Part shown: piece after piece, positions 1-7,689 of the stretch | Position numbering within the stretch: the stretch's first letter is position 1 | Layout of the letters: every line of letters starts with the position of its first letter | Made by a program: the position numbers and the translations under genes | Source: Phytoactinopolyspora limicola | Lineage (GTDB): Bacteria > Actinomycetota > Actinomycetes > Jiangellales > Jiangellaceae | NCBI RefSeq assembly: GCF_011320225.1 | Contig: NZ_JAAOEN010000001.1 | Coordinates: forward strand, 124,001 to 188,000 | DNA: 64,000 bases | Reading direction: 5' to 3' | The notes under the pieces: model-generated | Told to the model about the DNA's origin: nothing | The model's database searches: none | The model's input: only the letters and a program-made list of their open reading frames with translations

Positions 1-536
1 CAGGGCCGCACGAGCATCTCCAGCTGCTCATCGGTCAGTCCGGGGTGGCTGGCCCCGGAGATGTACGCGCGCACCGCACCCTCATGGATGGCCGGCGGTA
101 CGGACGCGAAGACGTCGGCGTGTTCTCGCACCAGCCGGAAGTACTCCGACCCCCACGGCGCCAGCGCGACGACGTCGACCAACGCCAGTGACTCGTACGA
201 CGCTCCATGCAGGAGATGAGCCCGCAGCGAGACGGCTCCGCCGTAGTCGTGTGCGACGACCCGTGGCGAATCAAGGTCCCAGTGATCGAGTAGGTCGGCG
301 AACAACTGCCCCTGCACATCCAGTGAGACGCGGTGTTCGGCCACCTTCGACGATTCGCCGTACCCGGGCATATCCCACAGGTACACCGTGAAGTCGGCGG
401 CCAATGCCTCGGCGAACGGCTTCCACAACGCCGACGACCACGGAGTCCCGTGGCAGAACACCACCGCGGGACCGGAGCCACGCGCCGACCACCGCACGGT
501 GCGCCCGTTCCAGGTGAGCTCTTGGGAGAGTTCCAT
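1..536 (-). CDS. alpha/beta hydrolase with Asp nucleophile (3' end outside window)
   Basis: Translated from ATG at 536-534; the reading frame runs off the window edge, so the C-terminus and catalytic His are not seen. Visible are the oxyanion-hole motif HGTPWSSALW (about residues 29-38) and the nucleophile elbow VAHDYGG with Asp97. Asp at this position is typical of haloalkane dehalogenases, fluoroacetate dehalogenases and epoxide hydrolases, not Ser esterases. The substrate cannot be read from sequence. The start codon overlaps the stop of the upstream DUF2470 gene by one base (TGATG), so the two are probably cotranscribed and translationally coupled. Confidence 0.88.
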   Translation of the reverse strand, partial: MELSQELTWNGRTVRWSARGSGPAVVFCHGTPWSSALWKPFAEALAADFTVYLWDMPGYGESSKVAEHRVSLDVQGQLFADLLDHWDLDSPRVVAHDYGGAVSLRAHLLHGASYESLALVDVVALAPWGSEYFRLVREHADVFASVPPAIHEGAVRAYISGASHPGLTDEQLEMLVRP

Positions 537-853
537 CAGTGCTCCGTGTCGGCTGGTCGAGGCGTGATGCCGTGCGCCGTGCTGGCCTCACGGTACAGGC
601 GGACGAACTCCTCGCGGATCTGTGGGCGTTCGGTCAGGCGACGGCTCCACGGCACCCGGACGGTGCGTTCGGTCCCGCCGACCATGGCGGTGAAGTCGAC
701 ACCCTCACCGTCGAGGTACGCGACGGCGGCCTCGTCGGCGTCGGGGACGCCGCCCAGCGCCTGAACGATCAGCAGCGAATCTTCGTCGTGATCGTCGTTC
801 ATATGCTCCGCGACCGCGGAAATCACGTCCGGTGTGAATGGATTGTCACTCAT
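536..853 (-). CDS. DUF2470 domain protein
   Basis: A 105-residue protein starting MSDNPFTPDVI. Its HMNDDHDEDSLLIVQALGG region is the typical start of the DUF2470 domain, found alone in actinobacteria and at the C-terminus of HugZ-type haem oxygenases and plant glutamyl-tRNA reductase-binding protein. The later VPWSRRLTERPQIREEFVRL segment is the family's second conserved block. The stated start at 853 lies 18 bases from the divergent methyltransferase GTG at 871, so both promoters must lie in or across this short gap, or one transcript is leaderless. A haem-related role is possible but not shown. Confidence 0.85.
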   Translation of the reverse strand: MSDNPFTPDVISAVAEHMNDDHDEDSLLIVQALGGVPDADEAAVAYLDGEGVDFTAMVGGTERTVRVPWSRRLTERPQIREEFVRLYREASTAHGITPRPADTEH

Positions 854-870
854 CGGGTCAGAATAGCCCC

Positions 871-2361
871 GTGATTCATACGCAGCCGATGCTGGCCGAG
901 CCCGATCTGGCCAGGCTTCGAGAAGCGCTCGACGCCGCCGACTACCGGTTCGAGGCGGTGGCCGCCCTGCTGGGCGAACGCGCGACTGCCGCACTTGATC
1001 GCAACCACACCGTTCCGGGCCAGCTCGCGGTCCGCGGCAGTGGTCCGTTGGAGATCATGACCAGGCTCTGGCGGTTGCAGCAGCCGGTCCCGCTGTCGGC
1101 GGCGCGGGCCGCGCTGCCCGTCGAGGCACTCGTCGGTGGTGGCCTACTCACCATCGACGGCGACGACGTCCACGCCACGGTCGACGTCCGTCCGTACGCC
1201 GACGACACCGGCGACTGGTGGGTGGTGGCCGACCTCACCCCCGACATGAACGGCAGACACACCCCGGTTCCGCACGACCACGTACTCGGCCTCAACGCCG
1301 CGTCGTCCACGCTGGCTCAGCTCACCGTCCGCGAACCGGCCTCTCGTGCGCTCGACCTCGGCACCGGCTGCGGTGTCCAGGCGCTGCACCTCAGCCGGCA
1401 CTGCGACACCATCGTGGCCACCGACATCAACGCCCGGGCATTGGCCATGGCCGCCCTCACCACCCGATTGAACGGGCTGAACGTGGACATCCGGCACGGC
1501 AGCCTGTTTCAGCCGGTGGCCACCGAGCGGTTCAATCTGATCGCCACCAACCCTCCCTTCGTGGTGTCTCCGGGTGGGCGCCACGTGTACCGCGACAGTG
1601 GGCTCTCCGGCGACGACGTCACTCGGCGGGTGGTGGTCGACGGTGCGGCTCGGCTAGCCGACGGTGGCGTGTTGCAGTCGCTGGGCAACTGGATGCATGT
1701 GCGTGGCGAGGACTGGCGGCAACGTGTAGGCACATGGGTGACGGCTACCGGCTGCGACGCCTGGGTGGTCCAGCGCGAGGTGCAAGATCCCGCTGAGTAC
1801 GTCGAGTTGTGGTTGCGTGATTCCGGGGAGATCGGCGGCGACAGCTACACATCCAGGTACCAGGAGTGGTTGGACTGGTTCGACGAGAACCGTGTCGAAG
1901 GTATCGGCTTCGGCTGGATCAACCTCCGGGCCGCCCGCGCCGCTCATCCCACCGTGCGGATCGAGGACTGGCCACATGCGGTCCAGCAGCCGCTCGGGCC
2001 AGCCATCCGAGGCTGGTTCGACCGAGCGGAGACGTTGCGCCTCGACGATACGAAGCTGCTGGAGTCTTACCTGACGATGGCCGACGACGTTGTCCTCGAA
2101 CAGATCGGCCGGCCCGGCGCCGCGGATCCGGAGCATCTCGTCCTCCGCCGGCACGGCGAGCTGATGCGGGCGATCCGCACGGGCACGGCTGACGCCGGTT
2201 TCGTCGGCGCCTGCGACGGCACGCTCCCGGTGGGGGTGGTCATCGACGCGCTGGCTCAGGTGCTCGACGTCGATGCCGGCCTACTCCGCGACGAGTTGGT
2301 GCCACAGGCGCGTCAGCTGGTTCTCGACGGTTTCCTCGAACCGGCCCGGCACACCGGCTGA
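871..2361 (+). CDS. class I SAM-dependent methyltransferase, HemK/RsmC-like (DUF7059 N-domain type)
   Basis: About 496 residues. The central Rossmann domain carries SAM motif I (LDLGTGCGVQALHL) and the NPPF motif IV (IATNPPFVVSPG), the signature of N-methyltransferases that modify N or amide groups of nucleic acids and release factors. An N-terminal all-alpha region of about 130 residues and a C-terminal region of about 200 residues flank it, giving the longer actinobacterial form. GTG at 871 is chosen because it follows the divergent gene closely; ATG at 889 is an alternative. No Shine-Dalgarno is visible, so a leaderless transcript is possible. Substrate unknown. Its stop abuts the stop of the convergent thiolase with no gap. 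Confidence 0.88.
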   Translation: MIHTQPMLAEPDLARLREALDAADYRFEAVAALLGERATAALDRNHTVPGQLAVRGSGPLEIMTRLWRLQQPVPLSAARAALPVEALVGGGLLTIDGDDVHATVDVRPYADDTGDWWVVADLTPDMNGRHTPVPHDHVLGLNAASSTLAQLTVREPASRALDLGTGCGVQALHLSRHCDTIVATDINARALAMAALTTRLNGLNVDIRHGSLFQPVATERFNLIATNPPFVVSPGGRHVYRDSGLSGDDVTRRVVVDGAARLADGGVLQSLGNWMHVRGEDWRQRVGTWVTATGCDAWVVQREVQDPAEYVELWLRDSGEIGGDSYTSRYQEWLDWFDENRVEGIGFGWINLRAARAAHPTVRIEDWPHAVQQPLGPAIRGWFDRAETLRLDDTKLLESYLTMADDVVLEQIGRPGAADPEHLVLRRHGELMRAIRTGTADAGFVGACDGTLPVGVVIDALAQVLDVDAGLLRDELVPQARQLVLDGFLEPARHTG

Positions 2362-3549
2362 TCATCCCTCCAGCACGACGGCCAGGCCCTGCCCAACCCC
2401 AATACAGATGGCGGCGAGTCCCCAGCCACCGCCGCGGCGATGAAGCTGCCAGGCCAGCGACGCTAAGATCCGGGAGCCGGAGCTGCCCAGCGGATGGCCG
2501 AGCGCGATGGCGCCGCCTTGCTGGTTGACGATCGCCGGGTCCAGCTCCGGCCATTCGGCCAGGCAGGCCAGCGACTGTGCCGCGTATGCCTCGTTCAGCT
2601 CGACGGCGGCGAGGTCGTCCCAGCCGATGCCGGCCCGGCGCAACGCTTCCCGAGCTGCCTGCACCGGCGCGATACCGAACAGGTGTGGCTCCACACCGTG
2701 TACGGCGCGGGCGGCGATCCGCGCCAGTGGCCGGCGTCCGGCCCGGGCGGCACCGGCCTCGTCACCGATCAGCAACGCGCTGGCACCATCGTTCAGCGAC
2801 GACGCGTTGCCGGCGGTGACGGTACCGTCCTCGCGGAAAGCCGGCCGTAACCTGGCCAGCGCCGCCATCGAGGTGTCGGGGCGGATTCCCTCGTCCTGGT
2901 CGAGGTCGATGCCGTCGACCTCGACCACCTCGTCGGCGTACCGGCCGTCCTTCCACGCCGCCGCGGCCAGCTGGTGGCTGCGCAGCGCGAACTCGTCTTG
3001 GGCCGCCCGGGTGATCTCGTACCGATCGGCCAGGATCTCCGCGCATTCGCCGAGCGAGACCGTCCACTCCGCGGGCATCCGCGGGTTCACCATGCGCCAG
3101 CCGAGGGTGGTGGAGTGCAACGTCTCATGCGCACGCGGGTAGGCGCGGTCCGGCTTGGGCAGCACCCACGGCGCCCGGCTCATCGACTCCACACCGCCGG
3201 CCACGCAGAGCGACGCGTCACCCAGCGCGACGGCCCGCGACGCCTCGATGACCGCTTCAAGGCCAGACCCGCATAGCCGGTTGACGGTCACGCCCGGCAC
3301 GGCCGGTGGTAGGCCGGCCAGCAAGGCAGCCATCCGAGCGACGTTGCGGTTCTCTTCGCCGGCACCGTTGGCATTGCCGAGGAACACGTCGTCGATAGCG
3401 GCCGGGTCTAGTTGTGCACTGCGGTGGACCACCGCACGCACCACCGTGGCCGCCAGGTCGTCCGGCCGGACCCCGGCCAGTGCCCCGCCGTACCGGCCCA
3501 CCGGGGTCCGGACCGCGTCCAGCACGTACACGTCGTTCACATCTGCCAC
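2362..3549 (-). CDS. acetyl-CoA C-acyltransferase (thiolase II family)
   Basis: 395 residues, normal length for a degradative or biosynthetic thiolase. The acyl-accepting Cys93 sits in VNRLCGSGLEAV, NEAYA and GHPLGSSGSR are the His-containing active-site motifs, and the terminal CIGVGQG carries the second catalytic Cys (usual form CIGGGQG, here with Val at the third position). It condenses or cleaves 3-ketoacyl-CoA in the cytoplasm. GTG at 3549 is preceded by a GGGAGG ribosome site; an upstream ATG would lack one. It stands alone, with no beta-oxidation partner nearby, so its pathway is not indicated. Confidence 0.93.
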   Translation of the reverse strand: MADVNDVYVLDAVRTPVGRYGGALAGVRPDDLAATVVRAVVHRSAQLDPAAIDDVFLGNANGAGEENRNVARMAALLAGLPPAVPGVTVNRLCGSGLEAVIEASRAVALGDASLCVAGGVESMSRAPWVLPKPDRAYPRAHETLHSTTLGWRMVNPRMPAEWTVSLGECAEILADRYEITRAAQDEFALRSHQLAAAAWKDGRYADEVVEVDGIDLDQDEGIRPDTSMAALARLRPAFREDGTVTAGNASSLNDGASALLIGDEAGAARAGRRPLARIAARAVHGVEPHLFGIAPVQAAREALRRAGIGWDDLAAVELNEAYAAQSLACLAEWPELDPAIVNQQGGAIALGHPLGSSGSRILASLAWQLHRRGGGWGLAAICIGVGQGLAVVLEG

Positions 3550-3762
3550 ACCGCACCTCCCGAGGATGACGATGACACCGGGCAGTGTACGACATCCGCA
3601 TTTGCGTTCGCATAGCGAACATCGGTTGGATCGGCGCCCAACGGGGTAAGACGATGGACGGCGTGGCCGAAAGACCCGATCGATCATGGCGCTGGCAGCG
3701 CCGCGCCCGGCCTCGTAGAGTATGCGCGGATGCTGACTCGGCCCACCGGAGGTGCCTCACCT

Positions 3763-4515
3763 GTGGACATCCGAGCGTCGCCTGCTCCGTTGGTGTTCGC
3801 GCTCGCGGCCGGGATCGCCCTGATGTCGTGTGCGCCGCCGCCGAGCTACGGCGAGTTCGTCCGCCCGGCCACCTCCGATCGAGCCGAACCGTTGCCCTGG
3901 GATGCCCCCACCTTCGGGCTCGACCTCAAGGGCGACATCAACCGCCTCCGGCCAGACCCACCATCGCCATCGCCCACTCCCACGCCGACGTCCACTCCGC
4001 CACCGCCATCGTCAACTCCCTCGGAGAGCGGGCGGCCCAGCGAGCCGTCGCCGTCCGACACCCCCGAGCCAGAGCCCACCCGAAGCACCGAACCGCCCGA
4101 CGACACCACCAACGAGCCGACCCCGCCGTCGGGTCCGGACGCCGCCGAACAGGAGATCCTGGAACTCACCAACGCCGAACGCAGCGAACACGGCTGTCAA
4201 CCGTTACGCGCCGACGAACGCCTCGCCGCCGCGGCCCGGGCGCACAGTGTAGACATGGCGACCCACGGTTACCTCGACCACACGAGCCTGGATGGCCGCA
4301 GTCCAGCCGATCGCGCAGCCGCCGCGGGCTACCACCGCTGGGGTGGGGAAAACGTCGCCATGGGCTACCCGACGCCAGCCGCAGTCGTCGCTGCCTGGAT
4401 GGACAGCGAAGGACACCGGCGCAACATCCTCAACTGCGACTTCCGCGCCATCGGGGTTGGTGCGGCCGAGGGATCGCGCGGCATGTACTGGACGCAGAAG
4501 TTCGGCTACGAGTGA
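3763..4515 (+). CDS. CAP/SCP-domain (YkwD-like) lipoprotein
   Basis: About 250 residues. A signal peptide ends at a lipobox-like LMSC. A Pro/Ser/Thr-rich linker of roughly 80 residues follows, then a CAP domain. The CAP domain shows ILELTNAERSEHG, a HSVDMATHGYLDHTSLDGRSP block, GGENVAMGYPT and the HRRNILNCDFRAIGVG ending, typical of bacterial YkwD/PR-1 proteins. The GTG at 3763 has GGAGG ten bases upstream and gives a clean signal peptide; ATG 3730 would add eleven residues. Role unknown: members are extracytoplasmic and linked to envelope or spore processes. The gene ends just before the palindromic repeat at 4544. Confidence 0.88.
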   Translation: MDIRASPAPLVFALAAGIALMSCAPPPSYGEFVRPATSDRAEPLPWDAPTFGLDLKGDINRLRPDPPSPSPTPTPTSTPPPPSSTPSESGRPSEPSPSDTPEPEPTRSTEPPDDTTNEPTPPSGPDAAEQEILELTNAERSEHGCQPLRADERLAAAARAHSVDMATHGYLDHTSLDGRSPADRAAAAGYHRWGGENVAMGYPTPAAVVAAWMDSEGHRRNILNCDFRAIGVGAAEGSRGMYWTQKFGYE

Positions 4516-4543
4516 GTGACAGAACGCCATGTCAGACCCGGCA

Positions 4544-5051
4544 GCGCCCCACCCCGTGTGTGCACCTGATCTCCGTTTTGTCACCTGATCTTTTTCTGTG
4601 AGGCGATCAGGTGTACCAACGGCGGGTGTCGGCGCGGTGTGGTGCACCTGATCGCCTCCACCATGCGGACGCGCGGCGATCAGATGCACGATCGGCGTTT
4701 TTGGGGCGGGTTGTGCATCTGATCGGTAGCAGGTGTCTGGTCAGCGGATCGGTGGCGGGTCTGGCGAGTGGTGTCCGGCGAGTGGGCCCGGTCACCCGGC
4801 TGGGGGTGTTGGTGGTGGTGGGGTGGCTCGTCGTTGTTCGCATCCCGCGTGGTCGTCATCGGGCGTGACGATCAGATGCATCAACTGACTGACAGGCCGC
4901 GGTGACGCATCTGATCGCCACGCGTCCACATCACGGGACGCGATCAGATGCACCACACCGCGCCGACACCCGCCGTTGGCACACCTGATCGCCCCACAGA
5001 AAAAGATCAGGTGACAAAACGGAGATCAGGTGCACACACGGGGTGGGGCGC
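4544..5051. repeat. 508 bp near-palindromic element with 12 copies of a TGCAYCTGATC motif
   Basis: Arms 4544-4653 and 4942-5051 are reverse complements over 110 bases with only three mismatches (by eye). The 288-base centre keeps a weaker mirror symmetry. The 11-mer TGCAYCTGATC, or its complement GATCAGRTGCA, or a one- or two-base variant, occurs at 4561, 4580, 4605, 4643, 4678, 4714, 4870, 4906, 4942, 4980, 5005 and 5024. No convincing protein is encoded. It fills the whole gap between two convergent stop codons (4515 and 5054). It could be a MITE or REP-like element, a multi-site protein-binding array or a double hairpin RNA terminator; sequence alone does not decide. Confidence 0.9.
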
Positions 5052-5053
5052 CG

Positions 5054-5776
5054 CTACATGGTCTTCGCCAGCGCGACGAGGCGTTCGGCCAAGGCGTCGA
5101 CGATCTGGTCGAGCCTGGCTTCGCCAGCCGCGCGATCAGCTCGATCGGGGCGGTCGGTGAAGCCGTCCATGGCGGCCCAGATGCCGGCATCGTGGACCTC
5201 CACACCATCAATAGCGGCGGCCTCAGGCACGTGATCGCGCGGTTCGGCGGACCCCATCAGCTCCGGGCGGACCGCGCCGACCAGAGAGGTCTCGAACTCG
5301 CCGGCATGACCGGGCGACGTGCCAGGGCCGGCCATCCGCCAATAGTCGACGTGTGCCACGGCTATCTCGTGGCGAGCAGCCGCCGCGGCCGAGGCCGCGT
5401 GACAGATACCCACGTTGCCGCCGTGCCCGTTGACCAGGACGACCCGCCGGCCACCATCGGCCGCGACCGAACGGAGGAGGTCGACCAGCACAGCTAGCAA
5501 CGTCTCCGGGGTGAGCGAGAGAGTGCCACCAAAAGGCAGGTGATGGTCGGATGCTCCGAAGGGCAGAACCGGTGCGATCACCAATGGTCGAGAGGATTCC
5601 TTCTCCGCCCGCTCCGCGGCGCGTTGGGCGACGGTGGCCGCCATGAAGGTATCGGTGCCGGTGGCCAGGTGCGGCCCATGTTGTTCGACGGCCCCGACGG
5701 GCAACACCACCAATGCCTCCGGAAGCAGCTCGGTCAACACTTCACGGTTCACGTCCGCCCAGCTCACCACAGTCAT
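5054..5776 (-). CDS. creatininase-family amidohydrolase
   Basis: 240 residues from ATG 5776; an in-frame ATG at 5806 would add ten residues. The family's metal-binding motifs are present: VGAVEQHGPHLATGTDT near the N-terminus (Glu, His, Asp), LVNGHGGN in the middle, and GHAGEFETS for the second catalytic Glu. Known members hydrolyse creatinine, formamides in riboflavin/F420 biosynthesis (ArfB) or the mycofactocin precursor (MftE). No mft or rib genes are visible here, so substrate assignment would be a guess. Its stop codon lies only two bases beyond the right arm of the palindromic repeat. Confidence 0.9.
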   Translation of the reverse strand: MTVVSWADVNREVLTELLPEALVVLPVGAVEQHGPHLATGTDTFMAATVAQRAAERAEKESSRPLVIAPVLPFGASDHHLPFGGTLSLTPETLLAVLVDLLRSVAADGGRRVVLVNGHGGNVGICHAASAAAAARHEIAVAHVDYWRMAGPGTSPGHAGEFETSLVGAVRPELMGSAEPRDHVPEAAAIDGVEVHDAGIWAAMDGFTDRPDRADRAAGEARLDQIVDALAERLVALAKTM

Positions 5777-5961
5777 GTCTCCACGCCTTCCGACTGGTCG
5801 AGGCATCGGACCGCCGCTGCGGCGCCCCCGAACACTGAGTTTCTAGCACACCTCTACCGAACCCTCCCGGCGACCCGAATAATCGTCACCATGAACATCC
5901 GGGCACCGTGGCGAGTACCTCGTTGTCGCACCACGGGAACGGCTTCGCCACAGGAGGAAGC

Positions 5962-6762
5962 ATGATCATCTGTAAGACCTGCGCGGTCGAGTACGACGAA
6001 CCGCCCCCCGACGTCTGTCCGATCTGCAGCGACGAACGCCAGTACGTCCCAGCCACCGGCCAGGTCTGGCTCAGTATTCGCGACCTGCACGAAGGAGGGG
6101 CTGTCATCCGGATCACGCAGCACTCTCCGATCTTGTGGGGGTTGAGCGCCCCAGGTGTCGGCATAGGGCAGCAGATGCTGCTCCTCCACACACCCCAAGG
6201 GAATCTGCTTTGGGATCCGCTGGGATTCATCGACGAACAGACGGTCGCATGGTTGCGGGCGCAGGGTCCGGTGTTGGGTATCGCTGCCAGCCACCCCCAC
6301 ATGTTCGGTGTGCAGGTGTCGTGGTCCGAGGCTTTGGACGATGCGCCGGTGCTGGTCAACGAGGCCGATGCCGAGTGGCTGGGCCGACGTTCTCCGGCCA
6401 TCACATTCTGGAGCGGAAAACACCAGGTCACCGAGGGGCTGACGTTGTATCAGATCGGTGGCCACTTCCGCGGCAGCACGGTAGCTCATTGGACCGGCGA
6501 CGACGGCATCCTGCTGGCCGGCGACACCGTTATGGTCAATCCGGACCGCGTCACCACGAGCTTCATGCGCAGCTACCCCAACCGGCTCCCGTTGTCGGCC
6601 GGAGTGGTGAACCGGATCGCCGCACAACTGGCACCGTTGAGCTTCGAGCAGGTCTGGAGCAACTTCGGCAACTCGATCACCACCGGCGCCGACATGGCGA
6701 TCCAGCGCTCAGCTGAGCGGCATGCGAGTTGGGTCCGTGGCGACTTCGACCACTTGACGTGA
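5962..6762 (+). CDS. MBL-fold protein with N-terminal rubredoxin-like zinc ribbon
   Basis: 266 residues. ATG 5962 follows a strong AGGAGGAAG ribosome site. Residues 4-22 hold two CxxC knuckles (CKTC and CPIC), a rubredoxin-like ribbon. The rest is a metallo-beta-lactamase fold, but the usual HxHxDH reads SHPHMFG, so the Asp-His pair of the second metal site is missing. A later GGHFRGS His and LLAGDT Asp remain. Either one metal is bound or the chemistry differs from glyoxalase II-type enzymes. Stand-alone gene; function unknown. Confidence 0.85.
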   Translation: MIICKTCAVEYDEPPPDVCPICSDERQYVPATGQVWLSIRDLHEGGAVIRITQHSPILWGLSAPGVGIGQQMLLLHTPQGNLLWDPLGFIDEQTVAWLRAQGPVLGIAASHPHMFGVQVSWSEALDDAPVLVNEADAEWLGRRSPAITFWSGKHQVTEGLTLYQIGGHFRGSTVAHWTGDDGILLAGDTVMVNPDRVTTSFMRSYPNRLPLSAGVVNRIAAQLAPLSFEQVWSNFGNSITTGADMAIQRSAERHASWVRGDFDHLT

Positions 6763-6791
6763 CGATATCCGTGTCCGTCCCGGCGAACACG

Positions 6792-7637
6792 TCACGCCGG
6801 GGCGCGCACTTCGGCCGGGGCGAATTTGATCCGGTGCCAGCCTAGTAGGCCACAGAGGGCGAAACCCACGGCGTTGATGACGCCGTGGGTGGCCGCCATC
6901 CAGGTCAACGACAGGTGCGGGAGGTCATCCCAGATGTGAGTTAATGCCCAGTTGAGGGCGAGCACCATGGTCACGGCCACGACGACGGCGCTGGTGCCGA
7001 TGAGGACCCGGGTGACGGTGGTGGCGGCGGCCGGGCGGACCCGCCGCCACAGGATCCAACCGAGCATCCACATGCCCACGCTGAGCACCAGCGCGCCGAG
7101 GAGTTCGACTTCGCCCGTGGTGAAGTATCCGGCCAACACGATCGCTGTCCCGGCTGGCACGGTCAACGCCACGATCTCGGCCGGCACCGACCGCACGGTG
7201 CTAGCCACCAACGCAGCGATCAGGGCAGCGGCGAAACCAGCGAAATGGAAGTGGGCCACGGTCAGGGCCAGGATCGTCATGCCGAACCCGAACAGCTCAT
7301 ATCCAGCTCGTTCCGCCACCAGGCTGCTGCCAGCCACTAGGGGCGTGACCATGGCGGTCAACACGGCGATCTCCGCCGGTTGGAGCGAGCGGCGGCGCAG
7401 TAGCCGAAGCCCGGCCAGGACCGCCAGCCACAACGTGACCACACCGTATGCGGTGGCTAGGGCGGCTGCCAGGGCGCCGCGGTCAAGGACCAGGGACACG
7501 GCGCCGAGCACACCGGCCATCGGCCAGATCTGGATCAACGGATGCAGCCGGCGCTGCTCGTCGTCGATGAGCCGCAGGCCGAGCGGGACGATGACGATCA
7601 TGCCCAGGGCAACGATGGTGCCCACGAGAACGGTCAC
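6792..7637 (-). CDS. YndJ-like multipass membrane protein
   Basis: About 281 residues, almost entirely hydrophobic, with eight or nine predicted membrane segments. A conserved-looking FGMTILALTVAHFHFAGFAA stretch and the terminal MAATHGVINAVGFALCGLLGWHR resemble the YndJ-like family of unknown function. GTG 7637 is the best start because the frame upstream enters the convergent-reading end of the YhgE gene; no clear ribosome site was seen. It lies 52 bases downstream of the YhgE/Pip gene on the same strand and may belong to that operon. Confidence 0.7.
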   Translation of the reverse strand: MTVLVGTIVALGMIVIVPLGLRLIDDEQRRLHPLIQIWPMAGVLGAVSLVLDRGALAAALATAYGVVTLWLAVLAGLRLLRRRSLQPAEIAVLTAMVTPLVAGSSLVAERAGYELFGFGMTILALTVAHFHFAGFAAALIAALVASTVRSVPAEIVALTVPAGTAIVLAGYFTTGEVELLGALVLSVGMWMLGWILWRRVRPAAATTVTRVLIGTSAVVVAVTMVLALNWALTHIWDDLPHLSLTWMAATHGVINAVGFALCGLLGWHRIKFAPAEVRAPA

Positions 7638-7689
7638 GGTTTGAGAATACCGAGCAACTCGATCATGGTCGCTCGCTGGTAATGGCGGG

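Noticed and set aside
5854-6627. A 257-codon minus-strand frame opposite the MBL-fold gene
   Set aside because: The plus-strand frame has a ribosome site, zinc-ribbon Cys pairs and MBL motifs; the minus-strand translation shows none.
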